Shown piece by piece: positions 6,161-12,731 of a stretch of DNA of 22,073 bases. Source of the DNA: Firmicutes bacterium UBA2296 (lineage in GTDB: Bacteria; Bacillota; UBA994). The notes beneath the pieces were generated by a model. That model ran no database searches. It had not been told where the DNA came from and saw only the letters and a list, made by a program, of their open reading frames with translations. A program made the translations under genes and the position numbers. Position 1 is the first letter of the stretch; every line of letters starts with the position of its first letter. Location: the NCBI GenBank assembly GCA_002345475.1, contig DDWC01000116.1, forward strand, positions 8,802-30,874. The letters are read 5' to 3'.

Positions 6161-8020
6161 GTGTTACAGAAGAAAGGCTCGCTACCCATAGTTGGCGTGT
6201 TCCTTTACCTGGTGATTTCCCTTGTTTACATCGTGGTCACGGACCGCCTGCTCTTGCAGCTTACCCAGGACGCATCGCTGCTGGGCGTGCTGCAAACGGG
6301 CAAGGGGATTGCCTTTGTTCTGGCTTCGGCAATACTGGGATACAGATTGCTGAGGACCCGTGAAGATGCTTCCCTTATGGCGCTACAGGAAGCCCAGACG
6401 AGCCGCTCAGTGCTGGAAACCCGCGCCAGAAGCCTTAACCTCTTGGCGGAGATGACAGGAACTTTGCGGGAGGCGGACAGTCTCGAGGCGATGCTTCCGG
6501 CTCTGCTGGATGGAGCGCTGGCTGCCCTGGATACAGATTCGGGAACGTTGTCCTTCTACGACCTGCGTAGCGATGAGTTAGTGCATGCCGTCTCCAGAGG
6601 ATGGATGACCCAAACCGGCAAAACCCCCCAGAGGCCTCGGTCCGGCATAGCGGGCTATGTCTATAGGACCGGCCAGCCCTATGTATTTGAAGACTTGAGT
6701 ACAGATCCCATGTCCCGTCCCGACGTGAAAGCCAGCATGCCCCCCGGACGGAGCGGCGCCTGTATTCCTCTGCGCACCCAGGAGGCGACTGCAGGTGTTA
6801 TGTTTGTTTCCTTTCTCCAGCCCCGGGTAATGAGCGAAGAGGAAGTCCGCCTGTTATGTGCCATGGGAGATATGGCTGGCATTGCCTTGCATCGGACTCT
6901 ACTGTTTGAAGAGGCGACTCGCCGCCTGAGCCAACTGCACAGCCTTCGCGCCGTGGATATCGCCATCACCGGCAGCCCCGATTTGGGAGCCACGCTGGAG
7001 GTCTTGCTGGACGAGGTAGAAAAACACCAGAAGGCCGATGGGGTGGCAGTTTACCTCGCTGACCCAGGGCAGAAACGTATGCTGTTTGCGGCTTCCCGGG
7101 GTGTGAGCACGCCTCCCCCTGCAGGCACTGCCATTACTATCCTGGGTAGCACCCTGAAGAAAGCTATCAGGGAGCAAGCAACTCAGCTCCTCACCTGCAA
7201 CGATGGCGAGCAAAAGTCCAATTGTCTGCTCTGCACCGAAAATCACAGCTATAAGCATTGCCTCAGTGTGCCTCTATTATCCAAGGACGAAGTGGTGGGA
7301 TTACTGGTCCTGTTTACCGAGTCGTCCTTCCCTGAGGATCCCGAATGGCACGAGTTTCTGGTTACCCTGGCGGGCCAGGGAGCCATCGCCATCGAGAGCG
7401 CGCGCCTCTTCACCAGCCTGCAGAAGAGCAGGGCGGAACTTTTGGACGCTTATGATTCCACCATTGAGGGGTGGGCCCACGCGCTGGATCTGCGTGACAG
7501 TGAGACAGAAGGACATAGTCGACGGGTCACAGACCTGACTGTGGCGCTGGCCAGACACCTGGCAGTCCCAGACCAGAAGCTTGCCAACATGAAACGTGGC
7601 GCTATGCTACACGACGTCGGCAAAATGGCCATCCCTGACAGCATCTTGCACAAACCGGGACCGCTTGACGAGGCTGAATGGGAGATCATGCGTCAGCATC
7701 CCGTTTATGCCCGACAAATGCTGGCAGGCATAGATTATCTGCAGCCAGCTCTGGCCATACCCTATGGCCACCACGAGAAGTGGGACGGCACGGGATATCC
7801 TCTGGGCCAGAAAGGAGAAGAAATACCGCTGGAGGCTCGTATCTTCGCCGTAGTGGACGTCTACGACGCGCTGTGCAGCCAACGACCTTATCGTCCGGCC
7901 TGGAGCGAGTCGGAGGCTTTGTCTTACATAAGCTCTCAGGCAGGCGTGCATTTCGATCCGGCTGTCGTGGAAGGGTTTTTGGAGTTGGTAGGGACAAGGG
8001 ACGGAGCGCTTGACGCTTAG
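6161..8020 (+). CDS. Membrane GAF-GAF-HD-GYP protein, predicted c-di-GMP phosphodiesterase (copy 2)
   Basis: GTG 6161 follows a near-perfect AAAGGAGGTGA by 4 nt, which decides the start over an upstream ATG at 6128. The 619-residue protein has the same plan as copy 1: two membrane helices (about 10-35 and 49-64), GAF1, GAF2, and HD-GYP with EGHSRRV, MLHDVGK, HHEKWDGTGYP and VDVYDAL. It is clearly homologous to copy 1 along its whole length but diverged most in the membrane part and GAF2, suggesting different inputs feeding the same output. GAF2 has four cysteines (about C346, C355, C358, C367; NCLLCTENHSYKHC), one more than copy 1. Its final codons and TAG lie inside a heptamer repeat array (from 8006). 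Confidence 0.9.
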   Translation: MLQKKGSLPIVGVFLYLVISLVYIVVTDRLLLQLTQDASLLGVLQTGKGIAFVLASAILGYRLLRTREDASLMALQEAQTSRSVLETRARSLNLLAEMTGTLREADSLEAMLPALLDGALAALDTDSGTLSFYDLRSDELVHAVSRGWMTQTGKTPQRPRSGIAGYVYRTGQPYVFEDLSTDPMSRPDVKASMPPGRSGACIPLRTQEATAGVMFVSFLQPRVMSEEEVRLLCAMGDMAGIALHRTLLFEEATRRLSQLHSLRAVDIAITGSPDLGATLEVLLDEVEKHQKADGVAVYLADPGQKRMLFAASRGVSTPPPAGTAITILGSTLKKAIREQATQLLTCNDGEQKSNCLLCTENHSYKHCLSVPLLSKDEVVGLLVLFTESSFPEDPEWHEFLVTLAGQGAIAIESARLFTSLQKSRAELLDAYDSTIEGWAHALDLRDSETEGHSRRVTDLTVALARHLAVPDQKLANMKRGAMLHDVGKMAIPDSILHKPGPLDEAEWEIMRQHPVYARQMLAGIDYLQPALAIPYGHHEKWDGTGYPLGQKGEEIPLEARIFAVVDVYDALCSQRPYRPAWSESEALSYISSQAGVHFDPAVVEGFLELVGTRDGALDA

Positions 8021-8116
8021 CGATTAGGTGTCAGTCAATGACTTCTGGAACCCGGACTACTTAATACGAGTCTGTCATTTCCCGAAGGCTAAGCGCCAAT
8101 CGCTAATGCTAATCAC
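8006..8116. repeat. Heptamer repeat element A, between convergent genes
   Basis: The left array is GCGCTTG, ACGCTTA, GCGATTA (8006-8026), overlapping the last codons and stop of HD-GYP copy 2. The right array, in reverse orientation, is TAAGCGC, CAATCGC, TAATGC, TAATCAC (8090-8116). The roughly 60 bp between show no gene. It is the most degenerate of the five elements (units near RGCKCTT, K = G or T). Confidence 0.65.
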
Positions 8117-8158
8117 GCAAAAGGCAAGAGCCGGCATATGCCGGCTCTTGCCTTTTGC
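8117..8158. terminator. Bidirectional terminator, 42-bp perfect palindrome
   Basis: Each arm is 21 bp and the centre lies between 8137 and 8138. On each strand the stem starts with an A-rich and ends with a T-rich run (AAAAGG...CCTTTT). It lies between the convergent HD-GYP copy 2 and deoxyhypusine-synthase-like genes, ending 6 bp from the latter, and should stop transcription from both sides. Confidence 0.9.
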
Positions 8159-8164
8159 ACTTAG

Positions 8165-9133
8165 CTACCACCCCAGTACGTAAGCAAAAACCAGTGGTGC
8201 TACTATGGATGCATCCGATTCAATAATATACTTCGGCGTGTCAACGCCCAACTTGCCCCAGGTGATCTTCTCGTTAGGCACGGCGCCCGAGTAAGAACCG
8301 AAGGAGGTGGTGGAGTCGCTGATCTGGCAGAAATAACCCCACAGCGGCACATCCTCCTGATGGAGGTCCTGTTCCAGCATCGGTACGACGCATATGGGGA
8401 AGTCCCCAGCGATACCGCCGCCAAGCTGGAAGAAGCCAATGGAATGGGTTGCCGCCGTCTTGCTGTACCAGCCGGCAAACTCCATCATGTACTGAATGCC
8501 TGTCTTTACGGTGTGAACATTCTTGACATCGCCCTTGATGACGTGGGCGGTAAAGATGTTGCCCAGAGTAGAGTCTTCCCAGCCCGGCACAACCATGGGC
8601 AGATTCTTTTCGGCGGCAGCCAGTAACCACGAGTCTTTGGGATCAATCTGGTAGTATTCCTTTAGTGCCCCGGAAAGCAGAATCTTGTACATGAACTCAT
8701 GAGGGAAGTAGGCCTCTTTAGCGGCGTCGGCCTGTTGCCACTCTTTAAGCACAGCCTTCTCTATGCGCCTGATGGCTTCCTCTTCCGGAATGCAGGTGTC
8801 GGTTACGCGGTTGAGATGCTTATCCAGCAGTTTCTGTTCGTCCTCGGGAGTCAGGTCGCGGTACTCCGGAATGCGCACGTAGTGGTCATGTGCCACCAGG
8901 TTAAACACGTCCTCCTCGAGGTTAGCACCGGTACAGCTGATAGCGTGTACTTTGTCCTGCCTTATCATCTCCGCCAGGGACAGCCCCAACTCCGCCGTGC
9001 TCATGGCCCCGGCCATTGTCACCAGCATCTTGCCGCCCGCGGCGATGTGAGCCTTGTATCCGGCCGCGGCATCCTTAAGAGCGGCGGCGTTGAAGTGGCG
9101 ATAGTGGTGATCGATAAACTGACTGATCTTCAC
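8165..9133 (-). CDS. Deoxyhypusine synthase family protein
   Basis: This is a 322-residue protein with GTG start and AAGGGG about 10 nt upstream. The NAD-binding fold residues GAMSTAELG, CTGANLEED, HSIGFFQLGGGIAGDFPI and the late WGKLGVDTPK stand out. K294 in WGKL matches the lysine that forms the enzyme-imine intermediate in deoxyhypusine synthase. Bacteria lack eIF5A, so the protein substrate is absent. Some bacterial family members make homospermidine from putrescine or spermidine, and others are uncharacterised. The enzyme is cytosolic, expected to be a tetramer, and uses NAD. It is divergent from the MarR operon across a 155-bp region; no strong promoter of its own was found there. No polyamine gene is adjacent, so the substrate remains open. 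Confidence 0.9.
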   Translation of the reverse strand: MKISQFIDHHYRHFNAAALKDAAAGYKAHIAAGGKMLVTMAGAMSTAELGLSLAEMIRQDKVHAISCTGANLEEDVFNLVAHDHYVRIPEYRDLTPEDEQKLLDKHLNRVTDTCIPEEEAIRRIEKAVLKEWQQADAAKEAYFPHEFMYKILLSGALKEYYQIDPKDSWLLAAAEKNLPMVVPGWEDSTLGNIFTAHVIKGDVKNVHTVKTGIQYMMEFAGWYSKTAATHSIGFFQLGGGIAGDFPICVVPMLEQDLHQEDVPLWGYFCQISDSTTSFGSYSGAVPNEKITWGKLGVDTPKYIIESDASIVAPLVFAYVLGW

Positions 9134-9224
9134 GATAAACCAGCCCCTTTCTAAAATATCTTCTGCTATTTAGTTTAACACAGGGGCACGAAGTAGATAA
9201 GAAGTATTGTGGCGAGCCTGCAAA

Positions 9225-9242
9225 TAGTTTACATAGCAACTA
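9225..9242. promoter_or_regulatory. Operator 1 of the MarR operon
   Basis: The 18-bp site TAGTTTACATAGCAACTA has the pattern TAGTT-N8-AACTA and covers the -35 box. It lies exactly 32 bp (about three helix turns) before a second site with the same ends. Its left 9 bp recur inverted at the end of site 2 (TGTAAACTA 9266-9274). Confidence 0.6.
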
Positions 9243-9256
9243 AAAAGGCGTATAAT
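9228..9256 (+). promoter_or_regulatory. Strong promoter of the MarR operon
   Basis: The -35 is TTTACA (9228-9233), the spacer is 17 bp, and the -10 is a perfect TATAAT (9251-9256). The start site near 9263 lies inside operator 2. The arrangement is classic for autorepression by the first gene product. Confidence 0.8.
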
Positions 9257-9274
9257 TAGTTGACTTGTAAACTA
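9257..9274. promoter_or_regulatory. Operator 2 of the MarR operon
   Basis: TAGTTGACTTGTAAACTA is an 18-bp palindrome with 7 of 8 half-site pairs matching. It follows the -10 box directly and covers the predicted transcription start. It ends where the AAAGGA ribosome site begins. Confidence 0.65.
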
Positions 9275-9288
9275 AAGGAATGGTGATT

Positions 9289-9741
9289 TTGGCTTCCATA
9301 AGAGACGTGTGGGGTTTTTCGCACAACATAATCCGTGCTGGACGTCAGCTGGTTAACGCAGGGTTGCGCCCTCTCGGCCTGAGTAGCGCCGAGGGGAACG
9401 TTTTGCTTCACCTGATCTCCGAAGGAGATTCCGTGCGGCAGGAAGACCTGGTGGAAAGGCTTGACGTGAGCAAGACGGCTATTTCCCGCGCCGTGGACGC
9501 ACTGGAGAAAAAGGGTTACGCCACCAGGGAAAAGGACCTCAGTGACAAACGCGCGACCCTGATTTATCTTACGGCCAGGGCGGCAGAGATAGCCGGTCCG
9601 CTCGAAGAGGTTTATGACCGCGTGTTCGCAGTGGCAGCGGAGGGCATAGAGGAATCAAGTATCAATGAGTTCGCTCACTTGTTTGAGAAAGTGTCGGCTA
9701 ATTTTGACCGCGCCCGTGCGGCCGGAAGGGGCAGGGGATAA
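9289..9741 (+). CDS. MarR-family transcriptional regulator
   Basis: TTG 9289 is chosen because AAAGGA (9274-9279) lies 9 nt upstream; ATG 9280 abuts that site directly and GTG 9283 is only 3 nt from it. The protein is about 150 residues, normal for MarR. The winged helix-turn-helix is plain: SSAEGNVLLHLISEG, VRQEDLVERLDVSKTAISRAVDALEKKGYATREKDLSDKRATLIYLT, the last part being the wing with the usual D-x-R. It likely represses its own operon through the two TAGTT-N8-AACTA sites and may also act on the divergent deoxyhypusine-synthase-like gene. The next gene starts one base after its TAA. The ligand is unknown. Confidence 0.9.
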   Translation: MASIRDVWGFSHNIIRAGRQLVNAGLRPLGLSSAEGNVLLHLISEGDSVRQEDLVERLDVSKTAISRAVDALEKKGYATREKDLSDKRATLIYLTARAAEIAGPLEEVYDRVFAVAAEGIEESSINEFAHLFEKVSANFDRARAAGRGRG

Positions 9742-9742
9742 T

Positions 9743-10480
9743 ATGCTCTGGCGAGATCTTTTGGCGGCTGCCGTGCTGATTGCCTATTACCTTGTTGTCT
9801 GTGCCATAATCCCAATGTTGTTTAAGATATGGTTTCGGGTGCCTGACGAACTGGTGAGAAAGACCCAGCACATGGCTTACACCATGTCTGTCTTTCTGTT
9901 GCTGCATCTCTTCAGTTCCTGGTACGCCGCATTACTGGCTGCGGCGTTGCTGATAATTCTGGCATACCCTGTATTGATACTGCTGGAGCGTACTCGCTGG
10001 TATGGCAGGATGCTGGTAGATCGACGGCCCGAGGGCGGGGAGCTGCGCCTGCAGCTTCTCTACGTTCAAGCCAGCTTTGCCGTTCTCATCTTCATTTTCT
10101 GGGGAGTACTGGGGACAGACTGGCGCTATCTGGTCGCGGCTTCGGTAATGGCCTGGGGTTATGGAGACGCAGCGGCGGCATTAGTGGGCAAAGCCTTTGG
10201 CAAAAAGCGCGTGTTACATCGCCTGGTAGAGGGGGCGAAGACTCTGGAGGGAACTTCAGCCATGATCCTGGCGGCCGCGGTGGCCCTGTTTGTCACGCTC
10301 ACCTGGTACGGCAATGTTCCCTGGTATCTCAGCCTTCTGGTGGCGCTAATGGTGGCACCGGTGTGCGGGGTTGTAGAACTGTTCTCCCGCAGAGGAGTGG
10401 ATACCCTCACCGTACCCTTCGCCGCGGCTGCGGTAATGTTCCCCATGATCTATATTTTTGGCCTGCTGAGGTGGATCTAG
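9743..10480 (+). CDS. Polyprenol/diacylglycerol (dolichol, phytol) kinase-like membrane protein
   Basis: ATG 9743 follows the MarR stop by one base, with AGGGGCAGGGG upstream. The 245-residue protein has about seven membrane helices. Family marks of the SEC59/VTE5 group, which share a fold with CdsA, are LVRKTQHMAY near residue 38, WGYGDAAAALVGKAFGKKR, GAKTLEGTSAM and VELFSRRGVDTLTVPFA. Such enzymes use CTP to phosphorylate lipid alcohols in the membrane (dolichol, phytol, diacylglycerol). Which lipid is used here is unknown. It is the middle gene of a three-gene operon, and its TAG stop overlaps the next GTG by one base. Confidence 0.85.
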   Translation: MLWRDLLAAAVLIAYYLVVCAIIPMLFKIWFRVPDELVRKTQHMAYTMSVFLLLHLFSSWYAALLAAALLIILAYPVLILLERTRWYGRMLVDRRPEGGELRLQLLYVQASFAVLIFIFWGVLGTDWRYLVAASVMAWGYGDAAAALVGKAFGKKRVLHRLVEGAKTLEGTSAMILAAAVALFVTLTWYGNVPWYLSLLVALMVAPVCGVVELFSRRGVDTLTVPFAAAAVMFPMIYIFGLLRWI

Positions 10481-11124
10481 TGAGTGTACTTAGCGCCGAG
10501 CAGGTGCGCCGCAGACAGCGGACTTTGCTCATTGCCATGCTACTGAGCCTGTCGGCACCCATCGTGACCGGCATAGCCGTGCTGCAGACCAATTCCACCA
10601 CCCAGCTGGCGGATTTCATCAGGCGGAGCGTTGAACTGCTCGCTCTGGTGGTAGCTTACGTGGTGTTTCGCAAAGCCTTCAGCGGACAACCGTTGCCCGA
10701 GGGGGACCGTAGACGCATGGAAAGGGTTTCCGGCCTGACCGTATCCGCGGCGCTGCTGGTTTCAGGCGCACTGCTGCTGGGTTTTGCAGTCATTCGTATG
10801 GGTTCCTTCACCCCCACAGGTGATGTCACCCTGGGACTGGTTATCGCCGTTCTCGGAGTTGCCTTTAATGGGTGGTTCTGGCGCCGCTACACGCTGCTCA
10901 ACAGGGAACAGCACGACACAGTGATCAACAGTCAACGCAACCTCTATCAGGCCAAAACCATGGTGGACTTCGCCGTCATCGCCGGCCTGGCCTCGGTGGC
11001 ATTGTGGCCTTCCTCACCGGTATCCGGTTACGTGGATGGCATAGGCTCACTGCTGGTGGCGCTGTATCTTATCTGGCGAGCCATCCAAAATACCATAGAA
11101 ACGCAGACACCCCGCACTCCATGA
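10480..11124 (+). CDS. CDF-like membrane protein with altered metal sites
   Basis: GTG 10480 overlaps the previous stop (TAGTG), with GAGGTGG 6 nt upstream. The 214-residue protein has about six membrane helices and resembles the transmembrane part of cation diffusion facilitators. The two HxxxD-type metal-binding helices are changed: the first reads LADFIRRSVELLAL (R/E instead of H/D) and the second NLYQAKTMVDFAVI (K-TMV-D instead of D-x3-HS-x2-D). No C-terminal cytoplasmic metal domain is present. It may be a non-transporting relative or transport something else. Being translationally coupled to a lipid kinase, a membrane-lipid role is possible. The relation to CDF is visible but distant. 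Confidence 0.65.
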   Translation: MSVLSAEQVRRRQRTLLIAMLLSLSAPIVTGIAVLQTNSTTQLADFIRRSVELLALVVAYVVFRKAFSGQPLPEGDRRRMERVSGLTVSAALLVSGALLLGFAVIRMGSFTPTGDVTLGLVIAVLGVAFNGWFWRRYTLLNREQHDTVINSQRNLYQAKTMVDFAVIAGLASVALWPSSPVSGYVDGIGSLLVALYLIWRAIQNTIETQTPRTP

Positions 11125-11138
11125 GGAGAACGGGGTGT
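11107..11138 (+). terminator. Terminator of the MarR operon, stop codon in the loop
   Basis: ACACCCCG (11107-11114) pairs with CGGGGTGT (11131-11138), and inside it CTCC (11117-11120) pairs with GGAG (11125-11128) around ATGA. The TGA stop of the CDF-like gene (11122-11124) spans the apical loop and first stem base. The sequence after it is TACATTTTCC, a weak T tract. Confidence 0.7.
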
Positions 11139-11170
11139 TACATTTTCCACTGATACGGGGTGGGAGAAGA

Positions 11171-11394
11171 GGCGCTTGGCGCTTGGCGCTTAGTAGAACG
11201 GGGAGCGTTGTCCGTTCTTCGTGTAATGTAGTGGCGAGACCGTGGCTCGCGGCCCCCCGTTGCTTTGAGTTCTCTAGTGATTAATGATCAATGATTAACG
11301 ATCAAGATAAGGCAGTCTGATGAGTACTGATGCATCTGATGGGAGCTGATATTGAGGCGCCACCTTCCAGCCTCCAGCCTCCAACTACTAACCT
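11171..11394. repeat. Heptamer repeat element B, between convergent genes
   Basis: No gene lies in 11125-11387. The stretch contains three different 7-bp arrays: GGCGCTT three times (11171-11191); TGATTAA, TGATCAA, TGATTAA, CGATCAA (11278-11305); and CCAGCCT twice, CCAACTA, CTAACCT (11367-11394). The last array contains the stop codon and final codons of the amidohydrolase. Between them a CTGAT-rich segment (11313-11361) with roughly 10-bp spacing recurs at 15694-15743. Confidence 0.7.
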
Positions 11395-12578
11395 CTAGTG
11401 ATGGCTATTTTCCCGTCCTTAACAACCCGCAGGATATTGGCCTTATCCTGGAGCAGCGTGATGTCGTCAAGAGGGTTGCCCCTGATCACCAGTACGTCTG
11501 CCAGCTGGCCTTTGGCCAGTGTGCCGACTTCTTTGCGGTCGCAGACAGAGGCTGCGGTTCCGGTGCCGGCAATCAGAGCCTGTAAGGGGGTCATGCCAGC
11601 CTTTACCATGAGCTCAAACTCCAGCGCGTTTTTACCCGGTACGTTAAGCGGCGTGCCGCAGTCTGTGCCCATGGCTATGGTCACTCCGGCCTTGAGAGCC
11701 ATCTGGAAGCTCCTGGTGTGGGCATCGATAACCTTTTTGGATTTCTCCACCGCATAGGCAGGTATGCCTGCCTCAACACCACCCCTGACTATGTGATAGG
11801 GCGCTACCAGTGTGGGCACCAGAGCTACACCCCGGTCTAGCATGAGGGAAATAACCTCGTCATCGAGGAATATGCCGTGCTCAATGGAGTCAAGCCCGGC
11901 CAGGATAGCATTCTTGATGCCTTCGGTGCCCTGAGCATGGGTCGCGGTCTTGCGTCCGGCCTTGTGGGCCTCTTCTACCGCAGCCTTCATTTCTTCAATG
12001 GTGAGCTGTGCAGAACCGGGTTCCACACCGGGCGTCATAACTCCACCTGTGGCCATAATCTTGATCAGATCGGCTCCCGCGCGCAACTGCTCACGAGCTG
12101 CCTTGCGAGCTTCATGGGGACCGTCTACCTGACGTCCGCCCATCCAGCCGTGTCCACCTGTCATGGTTATGCACATGCCCGAGGCCAGAATGCGCGGACC
12201 CAAAACGTATCCTCGTTCCACAGCCGTGCGCAGGGCAATATCGTTGCCGTTACTACTGCCACAGTTGCGGATCATGGTGAAACCGTGTTCCAGCAAAGTG
12301 CGCGCCACATCAGCTCCGCGCAGTGTTTGCAGCGGTTGCGCTTCCAGGCGCTCCCGGGTGGGGTCTGCTGCACCTGAGCTGGTGACGTGGATATGACTGT
12401 CGATTAGGCCCGGCATGACCATAGTGCCTGGAACAAAAATAACCTCTGCCCCTGTTTCCTCCGGTAGTTCGGCCCAGGGCAGCACCGCCTCGATTCTATT
12501 GTCCTTGATTACCACAGCGTGCTCCTGATACACCTCCCCTGTGCCGTCAAACAGCCAGGTTCCCTTGATGATCTTCAT
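11388..12578 (-). CDS. Metal-dependent amidohydrolase (imidazolonepropionase/prolidase-like)
   Basis: ATG 12578 follows AGGAGG by 7 nt; the frame stays open upstream to 12692 without a ribosome site. The 396-residue protein has the complete binuclear amidohydrolase set: H62 and H64 (SHIHV), K173 (LIKIMATGG, probably carboxylated), H214 (THAQG), H234 (IEHG) and D306 (GTDCG), inside a TIM barrel flanked by the usual small beta domain (first 55 and last 50 residues). Relatives hydrolyse Xaa-Pro or Xaa-Arg dipeptides, imidazolonepropionate or organophosphates; sequence alone does not decide. It is cytosolic. It is divergent from the arginase-fold gene with a shared 153-bp regulatory region, so the two may act on the same nitrogen compound (inference). 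The last three codons and stop are made of heptamer repeat. Confidence 0.9.
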   Translation of the reverse strand: MKIIKGTWLFDGTGEVYQEHAVVIKDNRIEAVLPWAELPEETGAEVIFVPGTMVMPGLIDSHIHVTSSGAADPTRERLEAQPLQTLRGADVARTLLEHGFTMIRNCGSSNGNDIALRTAVERGYVLGPRILASGMCITMTGGHGWMGGRQVDGPHEARKAAREQLRAGADLIKIMATGGVMTPGVEPGSAQLTIEEMKAAVEEAHKAGRKTATHAQGTEGIKNAILAGLDSIEHGIFLDDEVISLMLDRGVALVPTLVAPYHIVRGGVEAGIPAYAVEKSKKVIDAHTRSFQMALKAGVTIAMGTDCGTPLNVPGKNALEFELMVKAGMTPLQALIAGTGTAASVCDRKEVGTLAKGQLADVLVIRGNPLDDITLLQDKANILRVVKDGKIAITRG

Positions 12579-12684
12579 TGCCACACCTCCTGAGTTTCTA
12601 TTCGCGTTATATTCGCCGAACGTAATGCTTTTCCTCTTTGTCAGCAAAGTATGCAAAGGTTTAAGCGCCGGCCATGTAGAAATA

Positions 12685-12716
12685 GTCCACATACAATCTG
12701 GACGCTAGAAAGTCCA
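12685..12716. promoter_or_regulatory. Three alternating GTCCA/TGGAC half-sites
   Basis: GTCCA (12685-12689), TGGAC (12699-12703) and GTCCA (12712-12716) are spaced 13-14 bp apart just before the ribosome site of the arginase-fold gene. They can form two mutually exclusive 5-bp hairpins or two overlapping operator sites. The TACAAT in between (12692-12697) could be a -10 box, but I see no good -35. Confidence 0.3.
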
Positions 12717-12731
12717 TTGGGGGAGGTACAA

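Noticed and set aside
8699..9154. Plus-strand open frame opposite the deoxyhypusine-synthase-like gene
   Set aside because: It is a shadow of the opposite strand: no recognisable protein motif, and it overlaps a clear enzyme completely.
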